From NCBI GenBank assembly GCA_004193205.1, contig RZUM01000003.1:1-64000 (forward strand): 64,000 bases of DNA. The letters run 5' to 3'. Below the pieces are notes generated by a model. It ran no database searches, had not been told where the DNA came from, and worked only from the letters and a program-made list of their open reading frames with translations. The DNA is from Gordonia sediminis. Lineage in GTDB: Bacteria > Actinomycetota > Actinomycetes > Mycobacteriales > Mycobacteriaceae. A program made the translations under genes and the position numbers. Below are positions 9,573 through 18,933 of this stretch, one piece after another (position 1 is the first letter of the stretch; each line of letters begins with the position of its first letter).

Positions 9573-10445
9573 ATGGTCGCCAGTGGCTTCGGGTTGGACA
9601 TCGTAGGTCGCAACGAGAACGACGCGCGGCTGAAGTTCTACCGGCTCCGAACCGGCGCGATCGGCTGGGATCCGGGCGTGAACGTGCTGCTGCCCGACGG
9701 CTACGTCGACAGCGGGCTGCGCTATCCCGTGCTGTACCTGCTGCACGGAGGCAACCAGGACTTCCGGACGTTCGACGTCGCGCACAACATTCGCGGACTC
9801 ACCGCGGGCCAGCCGATCGTCGTCGTCATGCCCGACGGCGGGCACACCGGCTGGTATTCGAATCCGGTGTCGTCGTTCGTGGGGCCGCGGAACTGGGAGT
9901 ATTTCCACATCCAGCAACTGCTGCGCTGGATCGACGCGAACTTCCGCACCCACGCGACGCGTGCCGGACGAGCGGTCGGCGGGTTCTCGATGGGCGGGTT
10001 CGGCGCGTTGAAGTACGCCGCCAAGTATTTCGGCCATTTCGCCTCGGTCAGCGCCCACTCCGGCCCGGCGAGCCTGCGCCGCGATGCCGGTCTCGTCGTG
10101 CACTGGGCCAACCTCTCGTCCTCGACCGATCTGGGCGGCGGGACGGTGTACGGGGCACCGTGGGCCCAACAACGCGTCAGCGCCGACAATCCGGTCGAGA
10201 ACATCGCGCGCTATGCGGCCACGCGTGTCTTCATGGTTGCCGGGACGAGTCCGGCACCGGTCGACTGGTTCAGTACCGTCAACGAGACCGAGGTCTTGAG
10301 CGGCCAGCGCGAGTTTCGGAACCGGCTGCAGAACGCCGGTATCGCGTTCGAAGCGCACGAGGTTTCCGGCGGGCACGAGTTCCGCACGGCGATGTTCACC
10401 ATCGACCTGAACGGGATCCTGGCCCGCCTGCTGCCGGCGTCGTAG
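9573..10445 (+). CDS. Esterase D/antigen 85-like alpha/beta hydrolase
   Basis: This 290-residue protein is of the esterase family that includes esterase D, feruloyl esterases and the antigen 85 mycolyltransferases. The oxyanion-side motif LYLLHGGNQ lies near residue 55, the nucleophile elbow is GGFSMGGFGALKYA near residue 147 with Ser as nucleophile, and a late SGGHEFRTAMF supplies the likely catalytic His. With the ATG at 9573 there is no signal peptide, so it looks cytosolic or non-classically exported, unlike antigen 85. It is convergent with ctaA, 31 bases apart. The substrate is unknown; a carbohydrate or lipid ester is a family-level guess. Confidence 0.85.
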   Translation: MVASGFGLDIVGRNENDARLKFYRLRTGAIGWDPGVNVLLPDGYVDSGLRYPVLYLLHGGNQDFRTFDVAHNIRGLTAGQPIVVVMPDGGHTGWYSNPVSSFVGPRNWEYFHIQQLLRWIDANFRTHATRAGRAVGGFSMGGFGALKYAAKYFGHFASVSAHSGPASLRRDAGLVVHWANLSSSTDLGGGTVYGAPWAQQRVSADNPVENIARYAATRVFMVAGTSPAPVDWFSTVNETEVLSGQREFRNRLQNAGIAFEAHEVSGGHEFRTAMFTIDLNGILARLLPAS

Positions 10446-10476
10446 CGGCCTTCGGTCGGGTCGGTCGGTTCTCTAT

Positions 10477-11472
10477 CTATCCCGTGACGACGGGCGCCGG
10501 CACGACGGCCTGCGTCCGCGAGCCGAACTGCAGCACCAGCCACGTCGTGCAGACCAGCAGCAGTGCGCTCACGGTCATGTGCGCGATCACCAGCGCGATC
10601 GGCAGGCCCGTGTAGTACTGCACGAAACCGAGGACACCCTGCAGCCCGAGCAGGCCCAGGAACGTGTAGGCGGTGCGCTGCTCCTCGAGATTCGACACGC
10701 GCACGAACACCGCGATCGCCACCGACAATCCGACGAGCACGAACACGATGTCGGCGTGCAGCTGGGTGGCGTGGTCGGGCGCGAGGCCGTTGCGGCGGGC
10801 CTCGGTGTCACCGGCGTGCGGGCCCGACCCGGTCACCACGGTGCCGAGGTAGATCGCCGCCCAGGTGGCGAGGTACTGCAGCCAGGCCAACCGACGGCCG
10901 AGGCGGACGCCGGTCCCGGCTTGTCGGGGCGGTGGCGCGTCGGGACGCATGCGGAAGACCAGCACGGTGGCGCCGGAGATGAGCACCATCGACAACACGA
11001 AGTGCAGCGACACGACCCAGGGGTTGAGTTTCGTCAGCACGGTGATGCCGCCGATGACGCCCTGGAAGGGGATACCGAGGGCCAGGAGCGTGGCCAACCA
11101 GCGGTCGCGGCGTATCGACCGGGCATAGCGCCACACGGCGACCCAGGTGGCGATGGCGACGACGGTGAGCACCCAGGTGAGCATGCGGTTGCCGAACTCG
11201 ATGGCACCGTGCAGACCGAGGGCCTGGTGCGGGACGAATGATTCGTCGGTGCACCGAGGCCAGGTGGGGCAGCCCAGACCGGAACCGGTGAGGCGCACCG
11301 CCCCGCCGGTCGCGACGATGCCGATGTTGGCGACCAGACTGGCGATCGCCCACCAGTAGACGAAACGTGCCGTCGGGCGGCCGAAACCGGGCACCCGCGC
11401 GAACCGGCCGCCGGTGCCATCGCCGGCGGGCGCCGCGGACACGGGCGCCGGGGGCGTCTTGGAGACTGTCAT
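10477..11472 (-). CDS. ctaA: Heme A synthase
   Basis: This 331-residue polytopic membrane protein of the COX15/CtaA family oxidises the C8 methyl of heme O to the formyl group of heme A. Conserved histidines sit in HQALGLHGAIEFGNRM, SLHFVLSM, LHADIVFV and IAHMTVSA, the pattern of heme-ligand histidines on paired helices. The first extracytoplasmic loop has the cysteine pair in GCPTWPRC (the Bacillus-type regulatory pair). The ATG at 11472 overlaps the stop of the upstream ABC permease by four bases. It is the last gene of an ATPase-permease-ctaA unit, an arrangement also seen around Rv1456c-Rv1458c. Confidence 0.94.
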   Translation of the reverse strand: MTVSKTPPAPVSAAPAGDGTGGRFARVPGFGRPTARFVYWWAIASLVANIGIVATGGAVRLTGSGLGCPTWPRCTDESFVPHQALGLHGAIEFGNRMLTWVLTVVAIATWVAVWRYARSIRRDRWLATLLALGIPFQGVIGGITVLTKLNPWVVSLHFVLSMVLISGATVLVFRMRPDAPPPRQAGTGVRLGRRLAWLQYLATWAAIYLGTVVTGSGPHAGDTEARRNGLAPDHATQLHADIVFVLVGLSVAIAVFVRVSNLEEQRTAYTFLGLLGLQGVLGFVQYYTGLPIALVIAHMTVSALLLVCTTWLVLQFGSRTQAVVPAPVVTG

Positions 11473-12260
11473 TCGAAACGGAACCACCTCATCGCGAGCA
11501 CGCCGGCCACCGCCGCCCATGCCACCAACACACAGATGCCGAAGACATCCACCGAGCCCTGCGTCGCCTGGCCGAGAGCCTCGGTGAGGGCCCCCGACGG
11601 CACGCAGCGGGCCACCCAGTGAGCCACCGAACCGACCCGGTCGGCCATCACGACCAGACTGCCGAAACCCACCAGCGCAAACCACAGCAGATTGGCCAGC
11701 GCGAGCACGACCTCGGCCTTCAGCGTCCCGCCGAGCAGCAGGCCCAGCGCCGAGAAGGTCACGGTCCCGATCGCCATGATCACCACACCCAGGACCAGCC
11801 CGAGCAACGAGGGACGCCAGCCGAGTGCCACGCCGATGCCGCCGATGATCAGCGCCTGCAGCGCGACCACGATGGTGACCGCGACCGATTTGCCGGCGAT
11901 GATGCCCCAGCGGGGGATCGGTGTCGCTCCGAGTCGCTTCAACGCACCGTAGCGGCGGTCGAATCCGAGCGCGATGGCCTGGCCGGTGAACGCCGTGGAC
12001 ATGATCGCGACGGTCATGATCGCCGGGACGAAGCTGTCGGCCCGCTCGGCGGTGGACTCGCCGAGCCCGGTGTCCACCGGCAGCAGGCAGAGCCCGATCA
12101 ACAGGGTGATCGGGATGAACATGGTCAACAGCAACTGTTCGCCGTTGCGCAGGAGCAGCGTGAGTTCCATACGGGACTGGGCCGCGAGAATCGCGGGCAG
12201 CGACGCCGCACGGGGGCGGGGTGTGAACGTGCCGGGGGCGAAGCGGTTGGCGGTGGTCAT
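11469..12260 (-). CDS. ABC-2 type transporter permease
   Basis: This 263-residue integral membrane protein has about six hydrophobic segments and a long periplasmic loop after the first (around residues 60-80), typical of ABC-2 exporters. The conserved region FDRRYGALKRLGATPIPRW lies near residue 100. It overlaps the ATPase gene upstream and ctaA downstream by four bases each (ATGA), so the three are translationally coupled. Its substrate is unknown. Coupling to ctaA suggests a role in cytochrome oxidase or heme biogenesis, but that is inference from context only. Confidence 0.9.
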   Translation of the reverse strand: MTTANRFAPGTFTPRPRAASLPAILAAQSRMELTLLLRNGEQLLLTMFIPITLLIGLCLLPVDTGLGESTAERADSFVPAIMTVAIMSTAFTGQAIALGFDRRYGALKRLGATPIPRWGIIAGKSVAVTIVVALQALIIGGIGVALGWRPSLLGLVLGVVIMAIGTVTFSALGLLLGGTLKAEVVLALANLLWFALVGFGSLVVMADRVGSVAHWVARCVPSGALTEALGQATQGSVDVFGICVLVAWAAVAGVLAMRWFRFE

Positions 12261-13174
12261 GATCGCAGCGCCCGTCCGGTGAGGTCGAGGAACACGTCGG
12301 ACAGGCTGCGGGTCTCCACCCGCAGGTCGGTGGCGAGGACGTCGATGGTGGCGCACCACGCGGTGACGGTGGCCAGTACCTGGGGGGTGACCTGACCTCT
12401 GACGAGGTAGCCGCCGGGTGTCGGTTCCGAACAGCGATAGCCTTCAGGGAGTGCCGTCCGCAGCATCGTGAGGTCCAGCCCGCGGGGCGCGGTGAAACGC
12501 AGTTCGTTCTCGGCGCCCCGGCTGGTCAGGTCCGCCGGGGTGCCAGCGGCGACGACCCGCCCGTGGTCGATGATCACCACCTTGTCGGCGAGTTCCTCGG
12601 CCTCATCCATCAGGTGGGTGGTCAGCAGCACCGACACCCCGTCGCCGCGGAGACGTTCGATCAGCTCCCAGACCATGATGCGCGCGTGCGCGTCGAGTCC
12701 GGCGGTCGGCTCGTCGAGGAACACCAGCTCCGGACGCCCGACGATGGCGCAGGCGAGCGACAGGCGCTGCTGCTGTCCACCGGAGAGGCGGCGAAACGGG
12801 GTGCGTGCCACCTCCGACAGGCCCAACGCCTCGAGCAGCCAGGCCGGGTCGATGGGGTCGGCGCTGTAGGCGGCGCAGAGCCGTAGCATCTCCGCGGCCC
12901 GGGCGCCCGGGTAGGCGCCGCCGCCCTGCAGCATCACGCCGATACGGCGGCGCATCTCGTCGTTGTCCGCGATGGGGTCGAGCCCCAGAACCCGCACCGT
13001 CCCCGCGTCGGCGGTCAGGAAGCCCTCGCAGATCTCCACAGTCGTCGTCTTGCCCGCACCGTTGGGGCCGAGCAGGGCCAGGACCGTGCCGGATGCGAGT
13101 TCGAGATCGAGGCCGTCCACGGCCACGCGGTCGCCGTAGCGTTTGACCAGTCCGGTGATCTGCAGCGCCGGCAT
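12257..13174 (-). CDS. ABC transporter ATP-binding protein (exporter, ABC-2 partner)
   Basis: This is a 305-residue ATPase. Walker A is GPNGAGKTTT (near residue 39), the signature is RLSGGQQQRLSLA, Walker B is LVFLDEPTAGLD and the H-loop is LLTTHLMDEAE. A C-terminal domain of about 80 residues after the nucleotide-binding domain is usual in drug- and daunorubicin-type exporters. The ATG at 13174 is preferred because GGAG lies five bases upstream. A GTG at 13198 in the same frame is an alternative. It forms an exporter with the overlapping permease gene. Confidence 0.92.
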   Translation of the reverse strand: MPALQITGLVKRYGDRVAVDGLDLELASGTVLALLGPNGAGKTTTVEICEGFLTADAGTVRVLGLDPIADNDEMRRRIGVMLQGGGAYPGARAAEMLRLCAAYSADPIDPAWLLEALGLSEVARTPFRRLSGGQQQRLSLACAIVGRPELVFLDEPTAGLDAHARIMVWELIERLRGDGVSVLLTTHLMDEAEELADKVVIIDHGRVVAAGTPADLTSRGAENELRFTAPRGLDLTMLRTALPEGYRCSEPTPGGYLVRGQVTPQVLATVTAWCATIDVLATDLRVETRSLSDVFLDLTGRALRS

Positions 13175-13351
13175 CGGCGCTCCGGTGGCCGCGCTCACCG
13201 GAGGACCCTCGTCCCGATGATCGGGTCGTCGATCATCGCCATGAGGTCGTTCTCGGGTCGTCGTGCCGCGCACACCGGCCAGACTATTCGGTCCACGCCA
13301 TGGTCCCCAAAACGTGGAACCGTGCCGAACTGGTCGAACGACGTGATTCGG

Positions 13352-15202
13352 TCACGGTTTCGTGGCCCGGCCGGATGCGGACACCCGGTCCCGGATGCCA
13401 CGCCACCACCGGTGGATCGGCAGGTCCTCGAAGAACAGCGCCGTCATCACCGCGACCATGATCACGCCGGCCAGAAGTCCCTGTGCGAGTACGACACCGC
13501 TGGTATTCGAACTCGTCGGCATCACCACGATCGCGATGATCGCGGAGACCGCAATCGTCGTCAGCCGGAACCACGGGCGGGTCGCCCAGGCGGCGAGCGG
13601 GATCACCGCCCACAGCAGATACCAGGCCTGCACGAAGGGGAAGAAGACCACGACTGTGGCCATTGACACACCCAGCGCGCCGAGCGGGTGGAGTCGTCCG
13701 CCGAGGCACGCCAGCATCCAGCGGATGATGAAGGCCGCGGCGATCAGTTCACCGAGGGGTCGGCCGACCTCGAGGATCGCCTGCGTCTGATCGCCGAGAC
13801 CCAGGCTGACGCCGAGGCGTCCGGTCGTCACCGACAACAGCGTCGGCATCGACATCCACGACCGGACCACATCGCCCGTGGACAGCGTCGTCGTCCAGCC
13901 GAACCCGAGCCCGGTGCCCAGGCAGATACCGACCGTGACGACGGCGAGCACGGACATGAGCAGCGTTGCCGACGCCGCCAGCGCGGCGACCGAGCGACGC
14001 GACCGCTCCCACCACTGACCGACCGGCGCGCGCCGCAGGGCAGGCAGATAGGCGCCCCAGCGCTGAGCGAGGGCGATGCCCACGAATCCCAGGGCGAGCA
14101 TGGACGTGACCTTGACCATCGCCGAGGCCGAGATCACCGCGATCCCGGCGAGAAGCGTCCATCCCGCGGCCGACGGCCACCACGAACCGTTCCGGCGGAT
14201 CCGGTCGGTGCCGTAGATGGCCCGGAAACACAGCTCCAACCCGACCAGCATCATGCCGAGCATCAGCGCCTCGTTGTGGATGCCGCCCACGAGATGGAGG
14301 ATGACCAGCGGATTCATCGCGCCGAGCCAGAGTGCGGCAACCGATGACACCCCGCAGCGACGCGCGAGGCGGGGCAGCGCCCAGACGATCAGCGCGATAC
14401 CGACGAGGGCGACGAGACGGTGCAGGAAGATCGCGGCGGTGATGTTCTCGCCGGTGATCGCGGTGATGCCCTTGCCGATCCACAGGAACAGCGGACCGTA
14501 CGGCGCGGGGGTGTCGCGCCATAGGTTGGGCACCGATCGCGTCAGGACGTGCTCGACACCCAACCCGCGGGCCGGGCTGACCACGTACGGGTCCATCCCG
14601 CGGTAGGCGATCGCGCTCTGTGCCAGGTAGGAGTAGATGTCCTTGGACAGCAGGGGCGGCGCCACGATGATGGGCGCGATCCACAGCATCAGGGTGCGGT
14701 CGGCCTGTCGGCGCGTCATCCGCCGTTCGGGGCTGCGGCCCTGCAGTACCTCGACGCTGAACCTGCCGACGGCGAATCGTCCGATCAGCAGCCAGGCGAC
14801 GACGAGCATGATCGTCCCGCCGATCGACATGGTGAGCGCGGTACTCCACATGCGCGACGGCAACGAGAGCACCCGCGTGCCGGCCACCGGGTTCTGCAGC
14901 ACCGGGATCTGGCCGGTGCCCAGCGACCCGATCAGCAGCAGGATCGACCCGGTCGCGCCGAACAACTTGATCCGCAGCAGTCGCCGGTTCTCGGCGGCGT
15001 TGAGCGGACCGACCTCGCGTTCGTCGTCGTGGAGCCGGGCGACGGTCTTGCCGTAGTCGCCCCGACGGTCGGTCGAGTCCTCGGGAACAGGGCCGTGGCT
15101 CGGTCGCCGCGTGCGGCTCACGCCGAGGTAATCCATCGCCTGACGCAGCCGCCGGGCGGGCAGCGAGCGGTCCCCGTCCCGCGTCACTGTGGAATCTGGC
15201 AC
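13352..15202 (-). CDS. mptB: Alpha-(1->6) mannopyranosyltransferase MptB-like GT-C enzyme
   Basis: This 616-residue polyprenol-phosphate-mannose-dependent mannosyltransferase has about 13 hydrophobic segments. In Mycobacteriales MptB starts the alpha-1,6 mannan core of lipomannan and lipoarabinomannan at the plasma membrane. The acidic GT-C-type site in the first large loop is LLSKDIYSYLAQ near residue 190, followed by GMDPYVVSPARGLG and PYGPLFLWIGKGI. The start is set at the GTG 15202 because TAAAGT lies 7 bases upstream; the open frame beyond it is past the promoter. It is divergent from sufR, as is Rv1459c from Rv1460. Confidence 0.9.
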   Translation of the reverse strand: MPDSTVTRDGDRSLPARRLRQAMDYLGVSRTRRPSHGPVPEDSTDRRGDYGKTVARLHDDEREVGPLNAAENRRLLRIKLFGATGSILLLIGSLGTGQIPVLQNPVAGTRVLSLPSRMWSTALTMSIGGTIMLVVAWLLIGRFAVGRFSVEVLQGRSPERRMTRRQADRTLMLWIAPIIVAPPLLSKDIYSYLAQSAIAYRGMDPYVVSPARGLGVEHVLTRSVPNLWRDTPAPYGPLFLWIGKGITAITGENITAAIFLHRLVALVGIALIVWALPRLARRCGVSSVAALWLGAMNPLVILHLVGGIHNEALMLGMMLVGLELCFRAIYGTDRIRRNGSWWPSAAGWTLLAGIAVISASAMVKVTSMLALGFVGIALAQRWGAYLPALRRAPVGQWWERSRRSVAALAASATLLMSVLAVVTVGICLGTGLGFGWTTTLSTGDVVRSWMSMPTLLSVTTGRLGVSLGLGDQTQAILEVGRPLGELIAAAFIIRWMLACLGGRLHPLGALGVSMATVVVFFPFVQAWYLLWAVIPLAAWATRPWFRLTTIAVSAIIAIVVMPTSSNTSGVVLAQGLLAGVIMVAVMTALFFEDLPIHRWWRGIRDRVSASGRATKP

Positions 15203-15209
15203 GACGATG

Positions 15210-15215
15210 ACTTTA
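15210..15215 (-). promoter_or_regulatory. -10 hexamer TAAAGT of leaderless mptB
   Basis: Read on the minus strand, TAAAGT (plus-strand ACTTTA) ends 7 bases before the GTG at 15202. There is no Shine-Dalgarno sequence. It decides the mptB start. Confidence 0.6.
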
Positions 15216-15295
15216 GTGGTGTGTCTCGGAACACCACCAACGCCCGCACCTGTCACTAAGGTCACCCTTGGTAGCGTCGGAGGAGTAATTACGAC

Positions 15296-15310
15296 ACACT
15301 TGTGTTGTGA
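15296..15310 (+). promoter_or_regulatory. SufR operator ACACT-N5-TGTGA with adjacent -10
   Basis: The sequence ACACTTGTGTTGTGA has the form ACACT-N5-TGTGA, which from memory is the palindrome reported for mycobacterial SufR. It sits directly downstream of an AT-rich TAATTA (15286-15291), the likely -10 element of the suf operon. The site would therefore cover the transcription start and the first codons of sufR, fitting autorepression by the Fe-S form of SufR. Confidence 0.75.
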
Positions 15311-16122
15311 AAACCATGGGGAGCGATGCCGCGTTGCCTCTGGGCGCGCCGGACGGGCCCTCCGAGGGGGCTACCAGTACTGCCGGTCACCCTGACGGGC
15401 AGACGCGTGCTGCCGTGGTCACGCTGCTGGTCGAGGACGGTCCGCTGACCGCGACCGAGATCGCCGACCGGCTCGGGATCAGCGCCGCGGGTGTGCGTCG
15501 CCACCTCGACGCGCTCACCGAATCCGGGGATGTCGAGACGTCGTCGTCGGGGTTCGGGCGACGCGGCCGCGGCCGCCCGGCCAAGTGGTTTCAGCTGACC
15601 GCCACGGGACGGGGCAAACTACGCCACGCCTACGACGACCTCGCCGGCGCCGCGATGCGTCGGCTGCGTGCGATCGGTGGCGAGCAGGCCGTCGAGGAGT
15701 TCGCCCGGGATCGCATCGAGGAGATCGTCGCCGATGTGGAACCGGCCGACGCGTCGGGATCGGTGGCCGATACGGTCGGCGCGATTGCCGACGCGCTGAC
15801 CAGCGCCGGCTTCTCCGCGAACACGCGGGAGGTCGGGACCGGCATGCAGATCTGCCAGCACCACTGCCCGGTGGCGCATGTCGCCGCCGAGTTCCCGGAA
15901 CTGTGTGAGGCCGAGACCGCGGTCTTCACCGAATTGCTCGGCACCCACGTGCAGCGCCTGGCCACGATCGCCAACGGCGACTGTGTCTGCACCACCCACG
16001 TCCCACTCCATCCGCCGCCGGAGGCCCTGCCGGTCCCCACGGCGATCACCACCAAGACCACAAGCGGTGCGCAGCCTGCATCCGCCCAACCGATGAAGAC
16101 GAGTCGAAAGGCCCAGCGATGA
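15307..16122 (+). CDS. sufR: Fe-S cluster-sensing repressor SufR
   Basis: This 271-residue DeoR/ArsR-like winged-helix regulator has a helix-turn-helix at about residues 45-70 ([19 protein letters not shown]) and a wing rich in Arg/Gly ([12 protein letters not shown]). Cysteines at 183, 187, 200, 226 and 228 (CQHHCP, ELCEA, GDCVC) are candidate ligands for the sensor Fe-S cluster; the first three form the conserved set in actinobacterial SufR. It represses the suf operon when clusters are sufficient. The GTG at 15307 lies within the operator; an in-frame ATG at 15316 is an equally possible start. It overlaps sufB by four bases. Confidence 0.94.
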   Translation: MKTMGSDAALPLGAPDGPSEGATSTAGHPDGQTRAAVVTLLVEDGPLTATEIADRLGISAAGVRRHLDALTESGDVETSSSGFGRRGRGRPAKWFQLTATGRGKLRHAYDDLAGAAMRRLRAIGGEQAVEEFARDRIEEIVADVEPADASGSVADTVGAIADALTSAGFSANTREVGTGMQICQHHCPVAHVAAEFPELCEAETAVFTELLGTHVQRLATIANGDCVCTTHVPLHPPPEALPVPTAITTKTTSGAQPASAQPMKTSRKAQR

Positions 16123-17570
16123 CAGTCACCGAACCGAGCGCGACCGCGACCAAGCCGGCACCGTTGACCCAGGAGGAGACGATCGACTCGCTGGGTCGAT
16201 ACGGGTATGGCTGGTCCGACTCCGACGTCGCCGGTGCGAGCGCCCAGCGTGGCCTGTCCGAGGCGGTCGTCACCGACATCTCGGCGAAGAAGAACGAACC
16301 CGAGTGGATGCTCGAGCAGCGACTGAAGGCGCTGAAGATCTTCGACCGCAAGCCGATGCCGCACTGGGGTGCCGAACTCGACGACATCGACTTCGACAAC
16401 ATCAAGTACTTCGTCCGGTCCACGGAGAAGCAGGCCACCACCTGGGACGAGCTGCCCGACGACATCAAGAACACCTACGACCGTCTGGGCATCCCGGAGG
16501 CGGAGAAGCGGCGTCTCGTCGCCGGTGTCGCCGCCCAGTACGAGTCCGAGGTCGTCTATCACCAGATCCGTGAGGACCTCGAGCAGCAGGGCGTCATCTT
16601 CCTCGACACCGACACCGGTCTCAAGGAGCACCCGGAGATCTTCCAGGAGTACTTCGGCTCGGTCATCCCGGCCGGCGACAACAAGTTCTCCGCGCTGAAC
16701 ACCGCGGTGTGGTCGGGTGGTTCGTTCATCTACGTCCCGCCGGGCGTGCACGTCGACATCCCGCTGCAGGCCTACTTCCGGATCAACACCGAGAACATGG
16801 GTCAGTTCGAGCGGACACTGATCATCGTCGACGAGGGTGCCTACGTGCACTACGTCGAGGGGTGTACCGCACCGATCTACAAGACCGACTCGCTGCACTC
16901 GGCGGTCGTCGAGATCATCGTCAAGAAGGGTGGCCGCTGCCGCTACACGACGATCCAGAACTGGTCGAACAACGTCTACAACCTGGTGACCAAGCGCGCC
17001 AAGGCCGAAGCGGGCGCGACCATGGAGTGGATCGACGGCAACATCGGTTCGAAGGTCACCATGAAGTACCCGGCCGTGTGGCTGACCGGTGAGCACGCCA
17101 AGGGCGAGGTGCTCTCGGTGGCGTTCGCCGGCGAGGGACAGCATCAGGACACCGGCTCCAAGATGGTGCACCTGGCCCCGAACACGTCGAGCAACATCGT
17201 CTCCAAGTCGGTGGCCCGCGGCGGTGGGCGCGCGTCCTACCGCGGCCTGATCAAGATCAACCCGGGTGCGCACGGCAGCCGCTCGACGGTGAAATGTGAT
17301 GCGCTGCTGGTCGACACGATCTCGCGCAGCGACACCTACCCCTACGTCGACATCCGTGAGGACGACGTGACGATGGGGCACGAGGCGACGGTCTCGAAGG
17401 TCTCCGACGACCAGCTGTTCTACCTGATGAGCCGCGGCCTGACCGAGGACGAGGCGATGGCGATGGTCGTGCGCGGCTTCGTCGAGCCCATCGCCAAGGA
17501 ACTCCCGATGGAGTACGCGCTCGAACTCAACCGCCTCATCGAACTCCAGATGGAAGGAGCCGTCGGCTGA
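16119..17570 (+). CDS. sufB: Fe-S cluster assembly scaffold SufB
   Basis: This 483-residue protein is the SufB subunit of the SufBCD scaffold complex, on which the [4Fe-4S] cluster is built in the cytosol. Family landmarks are [23 protein letters not shown] and, late, VKCDALL, whose Cys matches the scaffold cysteine region, followed by [24 protein letters not shown]. The length is that of an uninterrupted SufB; unlike the M. tuberculosis gene it carries no intein. The ATG overlaps the sufR stop, and the gene shares one base with sufD (TGATG). Confidence 0.97.
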   Translation: MTVTEPSATATKPAPLTQEETIDSLGRYGYGWSDSDVAGASAQRGLSEAVVTDISAKKNEPEWMLEQRLKALKIFDRKPMPHWGAELDDIDFDNIKYFVRSTEKQATTWDELPDDIKNTYDRLGIPEAEKRRLVAGVAAQYESEVVYHQIREDLEQQGVIFLDTDTGLKEHPEIFQEYFGSVIPAGDNKFSALNTAVWSGGSFIYVPPGVHVDIPLQAYFRINTENMGQFERTLIIVDEGAYVHYVEGCTAPIYKTDSLHSAVVEIIVKKGGRCRYTTIQNWSNNVYNLVTKRAKAEAGATMEWIDGNIGSKVTMKYPAVWLTGEHAKGEVLSVAFAGEGQHQDTGSKMVHLAPNTSSNIVSKSVARGGGRASYRGLIKINPGAHGSRSTVKCDALLVDTISRSDTYPYVDIREDDVTMGHEATVSKVSDDQLFYLMSRGLTEDEAMAMVVRGFVEPIAKELPMEYALELNRLIELQMEGAVG

Positions 17571-18766
17571 TGGCCGATCCGACATTTGCCACCGCACGGG
17601 ACCACCGCGGCGAAGGGGCGCACGCCCACGTCACCAAGGGGGAGATGTTCACCTCCTTCGACGTCGATGCCTTCGAGGTGCCCAGCCCCCGCGAAGAGGT
17701 CTGGCGGTTCACGCCGTTCCGCCGACTGCGGGGCCTGCATGACGGTTCCGCGCAACGGACCGCCGATCCCGCCATCCAGGTGTCCGGGACCGCGGACGGT
17801 GTGACGGTCGAGACCGTCGGCCGCGACGACGTCCGACTCGGTCAGGGTGGCGTTCCGTTCGACCGGGTTGCCGCACAGGCTTTTTCGTCGTTCACCGATG
17901 CGACGGTGGTCACCGTCGGACGTGAGGTCGAGCTCTCGGACCCGGTGGTCGTCACCATCACGGGACCCGGCGAGGGTGAGGTGGCGTTCGGGCACATCCA
18001 GATCCGGCTCGAACCCTTCGCGCGGGCGGTTGTCGTGCTCGACGAGCAGGGCAGCGGCACCTACGCGGAGAACGTAGAATTCGTGGTCGGCGACAGTGCG
18101 TCCCTGACCGTGGTGAACGTGCACGACTGGGCCGACGACATGGTCCACGTCGCGGCCCATCACGTGCGAGTCGGTCGCGACGCGGTAGTCCGGCATTTCG
18201 CCATCAGCCTCGGCGGCAACCTCGTTCGCCTCTCCCCGGTCGTGCACTACGACGCACCGGGCGGCGACGTCGAACTGTGGGGTCTTTACTTCGCCGACGC
18301 CGGCCAGCACCTCGAGCAGCGTCTGCTCATCGACCACGGTCAGCCTCATTGCCGCTCCAACGTGGTGTACAAGGGTGCGCTGCAGGGTGATCCGAGCGGT
18401 GACCGCACCCGCGAGGCGCACACGGTGTGGATCGGCGACGTGCTGATCCGTCCGGAGGCGGAGGGCACCGACACCTTCGAACTCAACCGGAACCTGGTCC
18501 TCACCGACAACGCACGTGCCGACTCGGTACCCAACCTCGAGATCGAGACCGGCGAGATCGTCGGCGCCGGGCACGCCAGCGCCACCGGGCGTTTCGACGA
18601 CGAGCAGCTGTTCTATCTGCAGGCCCGCGGCATCCCCGAAGATGTGGCGCGCCGCCTGGTGATCCGCGGCTTCTTCCGCGAGGTCATCGCGAAGATCGCC
18701 GTGCCCGACATCCGTGAACGTCTCGAGGCGGCCATCGAGTCCGAACTCGAACTGTCCGGCGCCTGA
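17570..18766 (+). CDS. sufD: Fe-S cluster assembly protein SufD
   Basis: This 398-residue protein is the SufB paralogue that pairs with it in the SufBC2D complex. It shows the right-handed beta-helix core pattern, the conserved RSNVVYKGALQG segment around residue 262 and the C-terminal GEIVGAGHASATGRFDDEQL stretch, which contains the conserved His of SufD proteins. It overlaps sufB by one base. Downstream the operon is interrupted by a 167-base repeat island before sufC, so sufC may depend on its own weak ribosome binding site. Confidence 0.96.
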   Translation: MADPTFATARDHRGEGAHAHVTKGEMFTSFDVDAFEVPSPREEVWRFTPFRRLRGLHDGSAQRTADPAIQVSGTADGVTVETVGRDDVRLGQGGVPFDRVAAQAFSSFTDATVVTVGREVELSDPVVVTITGPGEGEVAFGHIQIRLEPFARAVVVLDEQGSGTYAENVEFVVGDSASLTVVNVHDWADDMVHVAAHHVRVGRDAVVRHFAISLGGNLVRLSPVVHYDAPGGDVELWGLYFADAGQHLEQRLLIDHGQPHCRSNVVYKGALQGDPSGDRTREAHTVWIGDVLIRPEAEGTDTFELNRNLVLTDNARADSVPNLEIETGEIVGAGHASATGRFDDEQLFYLQARGIPEDVARRLVIRGFFREVIAKIAVPDIRERLEAAIESELELSGA

Positions 18767-18770
18767 CCCG

Positions 18771-18911
18771 CCACCACCGCTGATCGAGACCGACGACTCG
18801 CCGAGAGCCACCGCCACCACCGCTGATCGAGACCGACGACTCGCCGAGAGCCACCACCACCACCGCTGATCGAGTAGGCACCGAGCGAAGCGAGGCGCCG
18901 TATCGAGATCA
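18771..18911. repeat. 43-bp tandem repeats plus REP-like element inside the suf operon
   Basis: Two 43-base direct repeats starting CCACCACCGCTGATCGAGAC lie at 18771 and 18814. A third start at 18857 runs instead into GATCGAGTAGGCACCGAGCG and ends GTATCGAGATCA. That last unit is a variant of the palindromic element at the window start. The island fills the gap between sufD (ends 18766) and sufC (starts 18934). Neighbouring suf genes overlap or sit within three bases of each other, so it looks inserted. Confidence 0.85.
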
Positions 18912-18933
18912 CACAACGAAAGACACATCGAGA

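Noticed and set aside
13195-13401. 68-residue minus-strand frame between mptB and the ABC ATPase gene
   Set aside because: There is no start signal or conserved motif; it more likely is the leader of the ABC operon.
16119-17570. Intein in sufB as in M. tuberculosis
   Set aside because: The gene has the plain SufB length and no splice-junction motifs.
15630-17597. 655-residue minus-strand frame opposite sufR and sufB
   Set aside because: It is a shadow of conserved suf genes, with no recognisable domain.
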